Assembly (NCBI GenBank): GCA_026392115.1
Contig: JAPLCQ010000029.1
Coordinates: forward strand, 1-57,763
Direction: 5' to 3'
DNA from: Armatimonadota bacterium
GTDB lineage: Bacteria; Armatimonadota; Chthonomonadetes; Chthonomonadales; CAJBBX01
Length of the DNA stretch: 57,763 bases
The translations under genes were made by a program, and so were the position numbers. Every line of letters begins with the position of its first letter. Position 1 is the stretch's first letter. Positions 24,578-32,983 of this stretch are shown piece after piece. The notes beneath the pieces were generated by a model. It was not told where the DNA came from, ran no database searches, and saw only the letters and a program-made list of their open reading frames with translations.

Positions 24578-25674
24578 GCGGCCCGCATCCGGGTCATGAG
24601 GGCTTCCCTGCGCTCGATCGCTCGCACGAAGATCGCGTGGAGGCTCGGGTCGTGGCGCACCAGCGGGCCCAGGGGGGCGGGCGCGGCGCCGACGGCCGGA
24701 AGCATCGCGGCGGCCACCATGGCGAGGATCGCGGCGCCGCGCTCAGGGGCCGACGGCTCCTCGGCCAGCAAGATCGGCGTGCCAAGGGCATCAGCCAGCA
24801 TGTCGGCCCAGAGCATGCTCTGGTCGATCCCGCTGCCCGAAGCCACCACCTCGCCGGCGCTTGGGAACGCGGCGCGCAGGCGCTCGCGCAGGCCTGCCAG
24901 ATTCATGGCGACGGTCTCCATGGCGGCTTGCAGGAAGTCCAACGCCGATGTGTCGACCTGAAGCCCGGCGACGGAGCCGTTGCCCGGCGCCCCCGCATGG
25001 GTCGGCGGAAAGAGCATGAGGCCATGGCAATCCGGCGTTCGGGCGGCCAGCGCCTCCTCGGCGTCCAGGGGCAGGTCTACCGTCTCCATCGATCTGTCCA
25101 CCCATTCGGCGCCAGGCGCGGGGCCGGCCCCGTATACGGCCAGTCCTCCGCCGATGGGCTCCCGCCACAGTCCCTCCAGATCCACGGCGGCGTCATCGGG
25201 GGCGAGGACCGTGGCGGAGCAGTCCGCGCCAAGGTGCAGCGACATGCGTGTGGCGTCGATGCAACCGGCGCCCACGGTGGTGGCGGCGCGGTCGGATGCC
25301 GGCGGGGCCCAGACAGCGGCGGCCAGCTCCTGCCACCGGTCACGAGCCATGGCGGGCAGTGTGCGGGCCAGCGCCTCCAGCGGGGCGTGGTAGACTTCCG
25401 TGTCGGCGCCGTCTGTCTGCCGCGGCCGATGCAGGCAGACGCCCACCGCCGCGATGGAGCCCGCAGGCGCCTGAGCGGCGCCGAGGGCGTCGTCGATGCA
25501 TCGCTCGACGGCGTCCTGTGCCGCCCGGGCATCGAGAGGCGCATCGACGCGGTGGTCGCCGTAGGTGCGCCGAGCCAACGTGTGCGGGAGCATGACCGCG
25601 CCGGCGGTGAAGATCGCGGCGGTTGCTGATCGCCGGCCCAATCGGAGCGCCAATACCAGGGCACTAGACGGCAT
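24550..25674 (-). CDS. Degenerate FGGY-family carbohydrate kinase-like protein
   Basis: 374 residues, against about 490 for working FGGY kinases. The C-terminal ATPase half is recognisable: SLHLGADCSATVLAP, then GLRERLRAAFPSAGEVVASGSGIDQSMLWADMLADALG and a SAPERGAAILA segment, matching the usual gluco-/xylulokinase C-terminal order. The N-terminal half has lost its signatures: LALRLGRRSATAAIF replaces the DxGTTxxK-type phosphate loop, and no catalytic D-x-R follows the first domain. An in-frame TAA lies just upstream of the ATG, so no longer start exists. It lies 53 bases upstream of gnd, where a gluconokinase would be expected. It may be a pseudo-kinase with a regulatory role, or a decaying gene that is still open. 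Confidence 0.7.
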   Translation of the reverse strand: MPSSALVLALRLGRRSATAAIFTAGAVMLPHTLARRTYGDHRVDAPLDARAAQDAVERCIDDALGAAQAPAGSIAAVGVCLHRPRQTDGADTEVYHAPLEALARTLPAMARDRWQELAAAVWAPPASDRAATTVGAGCIDATRMSLHLGADCSATVLAPDDAAVDLEGLWREPIGGGLAVYGAGPAPGAEWVDRSMETVDLPLDAEEALAARTPDCHGLMLFPPTHAGAPGNGSVAGLQVDTSALDFLQAAMETVAMNLAGLRERLRAAFPSAGEVVASGSGIDQSMLWADMLADALGTPILLAEEPSAPERGAAILAMVAAAMLPAVGAAPAPLGPLVRHDPSLHAIFVRAIERREALMTRMRAAASVGDRPV

Positions 25675-25722
25675 GGTTGTTTACCATTCAGGGGTAACCC
25701 TATCGTTCGGGAGGCAGGCGCC

Positions 25723-27126
25723 ATGGACGGCTGGAGCGACCTGCGGGCGAAGTGTACCCGCCGCACCTTCGTGGGCGCCGCCGCCGCGGCAGCCCTGATG
25801 GGAGGATCGAATATGCCTGAAGCCGCGACGCGCGAGGCGGGCCGCAGACCCAACATCGTCGTCATCTACTGCGACGACCTTGGGTACGGGGACCTGGGCT
25901 GCTTCGGATCAGAGACTATCCGGACACCAAACCTGGACCGGTTGGCGGCCTCGGGAGTTCGCTTCACCGATTGGTACTCAAACTCGCCGGTCTGCTCGCC
26001 GTCACGCGCCTCGTTGCTCACCGGCTGCTATCCCGAGCGCACGGGTGTCACCAACATTCTGGGCGGCGGGCGCGGCAGCGCGGGCCTGGCGCCGGACCAG
26101 CATACGCTGGCATCGCTGCTCAAGCCCCACGGCTACGCCACTGCCCTGTTCGGCAAGTGGCATCTGGGCCTCACGCCTGAGTGCCGGCCCAACTCCCACG
26201 GGTTCGACGAGTTCTACGGCTTCATGGCCGGCTGCGTGGACTACTACTCGCACATCTTCTACTGGGGCGGCGGGAACCCTCTCCACGACCTCTGGCACAA
26301 CGAGGCCGAGGTCTGGAACAACGGCCAGTACCTGACCGAGTTGATCACCGACAAGGCGGTCGACTATATCCGATCGCGTCCCGCCGGCGCGCCCTTCTTC
26401 ACCTACGTGGCCTACAACGCGCCGCACTATCCGATGCACGCGCCGCGCAGGTACCTCGACCGCTACAGAGACCTGCCCGCCGACAAGCGCATCATGGCCG
26501 CCATGGTCTCGGCGGTGGACGACGGCGTTGGCCGGATCGTGGCGGCGCTCAAGGTGGACGGCCGCCTGCAAGACACCGTGATCTTCTTCTCGGCCGACAA
26601 CGGGCCCTCCACCGAGAGCCGCAACTGGCTCGACGGCACACAGGACCCCTACTACGGCGGTTCGGCGGGTCGGTTCAGGGGGCACAAGGCGAGCCTGTTC
26701 GAGGGAGGCATCCGCGAGCCCGCGATCCTCTGTGCGCCGGGTCGGCTCCCGGCGGGCGAGGTCCGGTCGCAGCCATGCGCCATGATGGACGTCGTCCCAA
26801 CGCTGCTCGAGATGGCCGGCGTCGAAGGTCCGTCGGGCATCGACGGCCGCTCCATCCTGGGCGTGGCTCGCGAGGGCGTCCCCTCCCCCCACGCATGCCT
26901 TTGCTGGGCCTACAACGGCCAGACGGCCGTGCGCGAGGGACGGTGGAAACTGGTGCTGGACGGCAAGCTGGACTTCACCCACGGGCAGGCTGACCCCGTC
27001 CATCTGGCCGACCTCGAAGCCGACCCCGGTGAGAGGCGCAACCTGGCGTCCGCCGAGCCGCAGCGGGTCGCGGCCCTGCGCGAACGCTTGGCCGCGTGGC
27101 GCGCCGGGGTCGGCCAGGCAGTCTGA
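25723..27126 (+). CDS. Tat-exported sulfatase
   Basis: 467 residues with GGGAGG upstream. A twin-arginine-like signal (TRRTFVGAAAAAALMGG) opens the protein. The alkaline-phosphatase-fold sulfatase core follows: metal-binding CDDLGYGDLG, the activation site C91 in CSPSRASLLTG (cysteine type, needing conversion to formylglycine), FGKWHLG, and the FFSADNGP metal site. It should remove sulfate from sulfated glycans or related esters outside the cytoplasm. No formylglycine-generating enzyme is visible nearby. It heads a dense plus-strand gene series. Confidence 0.93.
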   Translation: MDGWSDLRAKCTRRTFVGAAAAAALMGGSNMPEAATREAGRRPNIVVIYCDDLGYGDLGCFGSETIRTPNLDRLAASGVRFTDWYSNSPVCSPSRASLLTGCYPERTGVTNILGGGRGSAGLAPDQHTLASLLKPHGYATALFGKWHLGLTPECRPNSHGFDEFYGFMAGCVDYYSHIFYWGGGNPLHDLWHNEAEVWNNGQYLTELITDKAVDYIRSRPAGAPFFTYVAYNAPHYPMHAPRRYLDRYRDLPADKRIMAAMVSAVDDGVGRIVAALKVDGRLQDTVIFFSADNGPSTESRNWLDGTQDPYYGGSAGRFRGHKASLFEGGIREPAILCAPGRLPAGEVRSQPCAMMDVVPTLLEMAGVEGPSGIDGRSILGVAREGVPSPHACLCWAYNGQTAVREGRWKLVLDGKLDFTHGQADPVHLADLEADPGERRNLASAEPQRVAALRERLAAWRAGVGQAV

Positions 27127-27140
27127 TCGGGAGGCGTGAC

Positions 27141-28247
27141 ATGGCGTCGATGACCAAGCGTGAACGGGTGATGCGCACCATGCGGTTCCAGGAGACGGAC
27201 CGCGTCCCGATCTACGACATCCTGCAGAACGACGGCATCATCGAGCGGCTGGCCGGAGAGAGGCTCTCCCCCGGCAACGGCGCCCGGCTGACCGGGCTGG
27301 CCGTGGGCCGATGCCTGGAAATGACGCGCATGGCCGGCGGACCCATCGAGGCGCCCGGCGAGGTGGACGCGGGCAACGGGCTCGCCTACCGGCAGGAGCG
27401 GTGGACCTCATGGATCACCCGCCGCCCGTGGTCCGACATGGCCGGTCTGGTCTCGTGGATCAAGGAGGACATCCAGCGCGCCGAACAGGTCCGCTACGGC
27501 GCCGACCACCGGGATGCCTTCCATGCGCACATCCGCGAGAGCCAGGCGCGCTTTGCGGCCGGCGACCCCGACGGCGACCCGGCCGTGCTCATCGTGGAGA
27601 GCCTGCCCGGTCTCACGCACATGTACTCCGCGCCGGGTCAGGAGATGTTCGCCTACCTTCTGGCGGACACCCCGGGGCTTGCCGAGGAGTGGCTGGAGGC
27701 GCTGACGCAGGCCGAACTGAGGCGCGTGGCCTGCATCGCTGACGCGGACCTGATCCCGCTGGTCCTGACCGCCGACGACATCGCCTACAAGGCCGGGGCC
27801 CTGTTTTCGCCGGCGTGGCTCCGGCGCATCTTCATGCCGCGGCTGAAGCGCCTGAATGACGCCTGGCACGAGCGCGGCGCCCTCTGCGTCTTCCATTCCG
27901 ACGGCAACCTCTGGGGCGTGTTGGACGACCTGGTCGCCACCGGTATCGACGGCCTGAACCCGCTCGAGATTCTGGCGGGCATGGAGCCCGGCCTGCTGCG
28001 GCGGAAGTACCCGAGCCTCGTCCTCACCGGCGGCATCGATGTCAGCGACCTGCTCGTCTTCGGGACGCCGGACCAGGTCCGCGACGCCTGTCGTGCCGCC
28101 GTCCGCGCGACCGGCGGCGTAGGGTACTTCATGGGATCCAGCACCGAGTTGCACTGGGACGTGAAGGTGGAGAACGCGCTCGCCATGTTCGAGGTGGGCA
28201 TGGAGCCGCTCGCAGCGTTACCAGCCGAACCCGAAAGGAGCGCCTGA
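27141..28247 (+). CDS. Uroporphyrinogen decarboxylase-like (URO-D superfamily) protein
   Basis: 368 residues from ATG 27141 (GGGAGG upstream). An N-terminal TKRERVMRTMRFQETDRVPIYD motif is typical of the MtaA/CmuA-like URO-D branch rather than haem-pathway HemE. Later strands CVFHSDGNLWGVLDDLVATGIDGLNPLE and LTGGIDVSDLLVFGTPDQVRD fit the same fold: the HSDGN region would hold the metal or methyl-accepting site. Such proteins often act as methyltransferases or in aromatic/one-carbon metabolism. The start codon of thrC overlaps its stop by one base. Confidence 0.85.
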   Translation: MASMTKRERVMRTMRFQETDRVPIYDILQNDGIIERLAGERLSPGNGARLTGLAVGRCLEMTRMAGGPIEAPGEVDAGNGLAYRQERWTSWITRRPWSDMAGLVSWIKEDIQRAEQVRYGADHRDAFHAHIRESQARFAAGDPDGDPAVLIVESLPGLTHMYSAPGQEMFAYLLADTPGLAEEWLEALTQAELRRVACIADADLIPLVLTADDIAYKAGALFSPAWLRRIFMPRLKRLNDAWHERGALCVFHSDGNLWGVLDDLVATGIDGLNPLEILAGMEPGLLRRKYPSLVLTGGIDVSDLLVFGTPDQVRDACRAAVRATGGVGYFMGSSTELHWDVKVENALAMFEVGMEPLAALPAEPERSA

Positions 28248-29308
28248 TGCCCGAACCCGCTTGGCGAGGCGTCATCGCCCGCTACGGCCACCGCATGGCC
28301 ATCGACGGCATCGACGCCCCGGTGACGCTCTGCGAGGGCGGCACGCCGCTGATCCCCGCGCCGCGGCTGGCCCGCGAACTGGGCTTGGGTTGCGATCTGC
28401 AGCTCAAGTACGAGGGCCTCAACCCCACGGGCTCGTTCAAGGACCGAGGCATGACGGCCGCCATGACGCAGGCGGCCGCCGATGGCGCGAAAGTCGTTAT
28501 GTGTGCCAGCACGGGCAATACGGCTGCCTCCGCCGCCGCGTATGCCGCCCGTGCGGGCATGCGGTGCGTCGTTGTCGTGCCCAACGGCAAGGTGGCGTTG
28601 GGCAAGCTTGCCGGGGCCGTCGCCTACGGCGCGCGGGTTGTGGCTGTGAATGGGTCCTTCGACGACGGCCTGCGGCTCGTGCGCGAGGCCACGGAGGCGT
28701 CCGCCATCGCGCTGGTGAACTCACTGAACCCGGCCCGCATCGAGGGCCAAAAGACCGCCGCCTTCGAAGTCTGCGAGGCCCTGGGCGGGCCGCCGGATTG
28801 GCTCTGCCTGCCGGTGGGCAACGCCGGTAACATCACGGCCTACTGGAAGGGCTTCCGTGAGGAGGTCGCAACTGGCGCGCTGCCGCGTATCGTGGGCGGC
28901 CAGGCGGCAGGCGCGGCGCCCCTGGTCCTGGGCCATCCGGTGGAGCATCCTGACACGGTGGCCACGGCCATCCGCATCGGCAACCCGGCGCGCTGGACCG
29001 AGGCGCAATCCGCCATAGATGAGTCGGCCGGTCTGGTGGCAGCCGTTGAGGACATCGATATCCTCCGCGTCTACCGGATGCTCGCGCAGATCGAGGGAGT
29101 CTTCTGCGAGCCCTCATCGGCTGCGGGACTGGCCGCGCTGGCTGGCGAGGTGGCGCGGGGGGCCATCAGCGTCGCGGGCCAGGTCGTGGTCTGCGTGCTG
29201 ACGGGGCACGGGTTGAAGGATCCCGATGCCGCCATGGCGTCGGCGCGCCCCTGCGTGGCCGTGGAGCCCCGCCTCGAGCCGCTTCTGGAGGCGGCATCGG
29301 ATGAATAG
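28247..29308 (+). CDS. thrC: Threonine synthase
   Basis: 353 residues, the short (thermophile/actinobacterial) ThrC type. Converts O-phosphohomoserine to threonine with pyridoxal phosphate. PLP lysine K65 lies in NPTGSFKDRGM; SNG-type phosphate binding is in ASTGNTAASAAAYAARAG and LPVGNAGNITAYWKGF. Its ATG overlaps the URO-D stop (TGATG) and its end overlaps thrB by eight bases, so this is a coupled threonine unit. Homoserine dehydrogenase is not in the window. Confidence 0.95.
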   Translation: MPEPAWRGVIARYGHRMAIDGIDAPVTLCEGGTPLIPAPRLARELGLGCDLQLKYEGLNPTGSFKDRGMTAAMTQAAADGAKVVMCASTGNTAASAAAYAARAGMRCVVVVPNGKVALGKLAGAVAYGARVVAVNGSFDDGLRLVREATEASAIALVNSLNPARIEGQKTAAFEVCEALGGPPDWLCLPVGNAGNITAYWKGFREEVATGALPRIVGGQAAGAAPLVLGHPVEHPDTVATAIRIGNPARWTEAQSAIDESAGLVAAVEDIDILRVYRMLAQIEGVFCEPSSAAGLAALAGEVARGAISVAGQVVVCVLTGHGLKDPDAAMASARPCVAVEPRLEPLLEAASDE

Positions 29309-30275
29309 CGCCGTGCGACCGGGAGCCTCGCCGTTGCGCCGCGTGGTGGTGGAGGCGCCGGCTACGGTGGCCAACCTTGGCCCGGGCTTCGACAGCATGG
29401 GTATGGCGCTGGACCTCTGGAACCGCTTCGAGTTGACGGTTGAGGATGGGCCGCCCTGCCTGGATGTCACGATCGAAGGCGAGGGCGCCGGCGAACTGCC
29501 CGCCGACCGCACACACCTGACCGTGGAGACGCTCCTCGGCGCCCTCCGCGCACACGGGCAGCAGGCGCCGCCTGCACTCCGGCTCGCCTGCCGCAACGCC
29601 GTGCCGTCCGCCAGCGGGCTCGGCTCCAGCTCCACGGCGATCGTGGCGGGCCTGGTGCTGGCCGAGGCCGTGCGTCTCTCAGCCGACGCCGGACGGCATG
29701 CGAAGGCGCATGAGATCGACCTGGAGCACCTGCTCTCGGAGGCGGTGGAGTTGGAGGGGCATGGCGACAACGTGACCCCTGCCATCCTCGGCGGCCTGCA
29801 GGTGGTCTACACTCGCGGCGCCGAGTACCGGAGCCGGGCCATCCCCATGCCGCCCACGCGCGTGGTGGCTTGCGTTCCGCGCTACCGCTATCTGACCAAC
29901 CAGGCGCGGGCCGCACTGCCGAAGACGATCCCGCACTCCGACGCCGTCTTCAACATCGGCCACGCCATGCTCGTGATCGAGGCGCTCCGCAACCGCGACG
30001 ACGACCTGCTGGCCGACGCCCTGCACGACAGGCTGCACGAGCGCTACCGCCTGCCCAGCATCCCCGGCGCCGAGGCTGCGCGCGCCGCGGCTTACGACCA
30101 GGGTTCGATCGCGGTCTGCCTGGCGGGCGCCGGTCCGGGGCTGGTCGCCTTCGCACGGACCGGACACGACGCCATCGGCCAGGCCATGGTGGCGGCATTC
30201 GCCGACGCGGGCCTGGCGGCGCGCCATTGGGTGCTACCGGTCTCCGGCGCGGGCGTGCGGATCACGGTGGAGTAG
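29301..30275 (+). CDS. thrB: Homoserine kinase
   Basis: 324 residues from ATG 29301, which overlaps the thrC stop by eight bases and begins just before the conserved VEAPATVANLGPGFDSMGMALDLWN. GHMP-kinase ATP loop VPSASGLGSSSTA lies at about 102-114. Phosphorylates homoserine for ThrC. Terminal segments MVAAFADAGLAARHWVLPVSGAGVRI are typical of the family. Confidence 0.95.
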   Translation: MNSAVRPGASPLRRVVVEAPATVANLGPGFDSMGMALDLWNRFELTVEDGPPCLDVTIEGEGAGELPADRTHLTVETLLGALRAHGQQAPPALRLACRNAVPSASGLGSSSTAIVAGLVLAEAVRLSADAGRHAKAHEIDLEHLLSEAVELEGHGDNVTPAILGGLQVVYTRGAEYRSRAIPMPPTRVVACVPRYRYLTNQARAALPKTIPHSDAVFNIGHAMLVIEALRNRDDDLLADALHDRLHERYRLPSIPGAEAARAAAYDQGSIAVCLAGAGPGLVAFARTGHDAIGQAMVAAFADAGLAARHWVLPVSGAGVRITVE

Positions 30276-30283
30276 GGGAGGCC

Positions 30284-31270
30284 ATGTACGGCAAGGAGAC
30301 GATGCTGGCGCTGGTGAATACCGGACCGGGCGCTCTCGAGTTGCTCGACGTGCCGATGCCGACGCCGGGTCCGGGCCAGGCGCTGATCCGCACCCTCGCC
30401 GTGGGCATTTGCGCGACGGACCTGCACATGATCGCCGGCTGGCCACGCACCGGCTTCCCGGCCATCCCCGGCCATGAGTGGTGCGGGCAGGTGGCCGAGG
30501 CGGGGCCGGGTGTCGACCCGTCGCTGCGTGGGGCGACCTGCGTGGGAGACAACGTCCTGGCCGATGGCGGCGAGGTCGGTTTCGAGCATCCGGGCGGCTA
30601 TGCGTCCTACTTCGTCACCGAGGCGGCGAACCTTCACCGGTTGCCTGCCGGGCTCGACGCTGGCGTCACAACGCTGGCCGAGCCGCTGGCGGTATGCCTA
30701 CGCGGCCTGCGCAAGGTCGAGCCGCCCCGCAGCCCCGTCCTGATCGTGGGCGACGGACCCATCGGGCTCATCAGCCTGCTCCTGCTGCGCCGGACGGCGG
30801 GGCTCCGCGTGGCGCTCCTGGGCGGCAGGCCCTCCAGGCTGGACCTGGCTCGGGAGCTGGGCGCCGATGTGGCCGTGAGCCATCACGCCGAGCCGGTCGA
30901 GATCGCCGCGCAACTGGCTGGGAATGGTTTCGGCAGCCCCGCGCTCGTGGTGGAGGCGTCCGGCTCCGCCGATGCGGCCGACCGTGCTGTTGCGACGGTG
31001 GCCCCAGGCGGAAGCGTACTGGTGATGGGTGACTACGGTGGCGCTTCGGCCTCCTTCGCCTGGAACCGCCTGCTGCACGGCGAGGTGAGGCTGCTGGGGT
31101 CGAACACGGGCTCCGGCGCCTGGGCGGAGGCAGCCGAGATCGTGTCCGCCGGCAAGCTGCCGCTGGAGAAGCTGATCACCCATGGGTTCCGCGCCGGACA
31201 GCACGCCGACGCTCTGGCGCTGGTGCGTGACCGGACACATGGCGCCGTTAAGGTCGTCCTGCACTGGTAG
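30284..31270 (+). CDS. Zinc-type MDR dehydrogenase lacking the structural zinc lobe
   Basis: 328 residues from ATG 30284, eight bases after thrB. Catalytic zinc ligands C43 (GICATDLH) and H64/E65 (PGHEWCG) are present; the cofactor-binding strand reads VLIVGDGPIGLISLLL and the acidic end of the next strand is GGRPSRL, so NAD or NADP preference is unclear. The usual four-cysteine structural-zinc loop is missing, replaced by a short CVGDNVLADGGEVGFEHPGG. It looks like sorbitol/threonine-dehydrogenase-related enzymes; the substrate is not known. Beside threonine genes, a threonine or sugar-alcohol substrate is only a guess. Confidence 0.82.
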   Translation: MYGKETMLALVNTGPGALELLDVPMPTPGPGQALIRTLAVGICATDLHMIAGWPRTGFPAIPGHEWCGQVAEAGPGVDPSLRGATCVGDNVLADGGEVGFEHPGGYASYFVTEAANLHRLPAGLDAGVTTLAEPLAVCLRGLRKVEPPRSPVLIVGDGPIGLISLLLLRRTAGLRVALLGGRPSRLDLARELGADVAVSHHAEPVEIAAQLAGNGFGSPALVVEASGSADAADRAVATVAPGGSVLVMGDYGGASASFAWNRLLHGEVRLLGSNTGSGAWAEAAEIVSAGKLPLEKLITHGFRAGQHADALALVRDRTHGAVKVVLHW

Positions 31271-31295
31271 CGGGCGACGTACCGGGGGAGTGAGT

Positions 31296-32102
31296 ATGTT
31301 CCAGAATCATCGCGCCCGACCTTGCCCGCCCATGCCCGGGATGCCTCGCCACTGGTGCGAGGATGAGCACCTCCTGGCCAGTCCCTGCCAGCAGCCGGAG
31401 GACTTTACGCTGCAGGATCCGTGGCGCGTCTGGCGCATCTCCAGCGAGTTCGTGGAGGGGTTCGATGCGCTGGCACGTGTGAACCGCGCTGTGACGCTCT
31501 TCGGCAGCGCCCGCGTGAAGCCCGGCGATCCCACGTACGCTGCGGCGCAAGAGACGGCCCGGTTGCTGGGACAGGCGGGCTTCAGCATCATCACCGGGGG
31601 TGGGCCGGGCGTCATGGAGGCTGGCAACCGGGGCGCCGACGATATCGGCGCCCGCTCCATTGGGCTGAACATCCAGCTCCCGTTCGAGCAGCATGCCAAC
31701 CCGTACGCCGACACGCAGGTCACGTTCCGCTACTTCTTCGTGCGGAAGACGATGTTCGTGAAGTACGCCCTGGGCTTCGTCATCTTCCCCGGCGGCTTCG
31801 GGACCATGGACGAGCTCTTCGAGTCGCTGACGCTGATCCAGACCGGCAAAATCCGAAACTTCCCGGTGGTGCTCTACGACACGGCTCACTGGAAGGGCTT
31901 GTTGGACTGGATGCGCGGCGCCTTGCTGGAGCGCGGCCTGGTGAGCGCCCATGACCTGGACCTGATGATCCTCTGCGACACGCCCGAGGAGGCCTGCAGC
32001 GCCGTGGTCCGCTCAACGCAGGACACCGACTGGCTGGCCGCCATGGAGGAGATGGCCCGCATGGAGGCCCAGCGCGCCTACGGCCGGCATCACGAGGACT
32101 GA
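31296..32102 (+). CDS. LOG-family protein (Rossmann-fold nucleotide-binding, TIGR00730-like)
   Basis: 268 residues from ATG 31296, with GGGGGAG upstream. Motifs: ITGGGPGVMEAGNRGA, FVRKTMF and the hallmark PGGFGTMDELFE, which in LOG proteins of plants and bacteria releases the base from nucleoside monophosphates. It also carries an N-terminal extension of about 60 residues with several Cys/Pro/His (CPPMPGMPRHWCEDEHLLAS). Last gene of the plus-strand series; it ends 12 bases before the convergent OppC-like gene. Confidence 0.9.
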   Translation: MFQNHRARPCPPMPGMPRHWCEDEHLLASPCQQPEDFTLQDPWRVWRISSEFVEGFDALARVNRAVTLFGSARVKPGDPTYAAAQETARLLGQAGFSIITGGGPGVMEAGNRGADDIGARSIGLNIQLPFEQHANPYADTQVTFRYFFVRKTMFVKYALGFVIFPGGFGTMDELFESLTLIQTGKIRNFPVVLYDTAHWKGLLDWMRGALLERGLVSAHDLDLMILCDTPEEACSAVVRSTQDTDWLAAMEEMARMEAQRAYGRHHED

Positions 32103-32113
32103 GGCAGGGCTTC

Positions 32114-32983
32114 TTAGCCCCGCATGCGCGGGTCCAGCGCGTCGCGCAGGGCATCGCCGAGGAAGTTCAGGCTGATCACCACCGTGCCCAATGCCAGCGC
32201 CGGGTAGACAATCAACTGCGGCGCTGATCGGAGGTACGGCAGTCCGTCGCTGATCATGCGGCCCCAGCTCGGGTAGGGCGGCTGAAGGCCGATCCCCAGG
32301 AAGCTCAGCGTGGCCTCGGCCAAGATCACCTGAGCGATGTCCACGGTGGCGGCCACCACGATGGGGCTGACGATGTTGGGCAGCACGTGGCGCATGACGA
32401 TTCGGCGGTCGGGAATGCCCAGAGAACGCGCCGCTTCCACATACTCCTTGCTGCGTACCGCCAGCGCCTGCCCCCGAACGAGCCGCGCCATGCCCGGCCA
32501 GTTCACGAGCGCCAGAGCCACGAAGACCGTGAGGAAGCTGCCAGCCGCGGTCGTGGGCCGCATGATGCCCACGAGCAGGATCGCGAAGAGCAGGTCAGGG
32601 AAGGCGAACATGCCGTCTGTGACGCGCATGAGCAGCAGGTCCAGCCTGCCGCCCTTCCATGCGGCAAGAAGGCCCAGCGCCACGCCGATGAGGACCTCGA
32701 TGGCCTCCACCACCAGGCCCACGGAGAGCGACACCCTGGCGCCGTGCAGCAGGCGCGTCAGCGTGTCCTGCCCGTGGTTGTCCGTGCCCAGCGCGTGGCG
32801 GGGTCCTGGTGGCGCAAGGATGGCCGCACGGTCCTCTGTATCATAGCTGAAGGGGCTCAGGGCGGGGCCGAAGGCGGCGGCCAGTATGAGCAGCGCCAAC
32901 ACGGCGATCGCCGCCACGGCCACCGGGTTGCGGATGAGCCGCGCGCCGGCGCCGGGCATGGGGCGGGCCGCGGCGTCGCTCAC
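32114..32983 (-). CDS. Peptide/nickel ABC transporter permease, DppC/OppC-like
   Basis: 289 residues, with about six hydrophobic segments. The N-terminal extracytoplasmic GTDNHGQDTLTRLLHGARVS is characteristic of DppC/OppC, and the docking loop is EAARSLGIPDRRIVMRHVLPN. Its start overlaps the OppB-like stop by four bases, a coupled pair. No solute-binding protein or ATPase is adjacent. Confidence 0.93.
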   Translation of the reverse strand: MSDAAARPMPGAGARLIRNPVAVAAIAVLALLILAAAFGPALSPFSYDTEDRAAILAPPGPRHALGTDNHGQDTLTRLLHGARVSLSVGLVVEAIEVLIGVALGLLAAWKGGRLDLLLMRVTDGMFAFPDLLFAILLVGIMRPTTAAGSFLTVFVALALVNWPGMARLVRGQALAVRSKEYVEAARSLGIPDRRIVMRHVLPNIVSPIVVAATVDIAQVILAEATLSFLGIGLQPPYPSWGRMISDGLPYLRSAPQLIVYPALALGTVVISLNFLGDALRDALDPRMRG

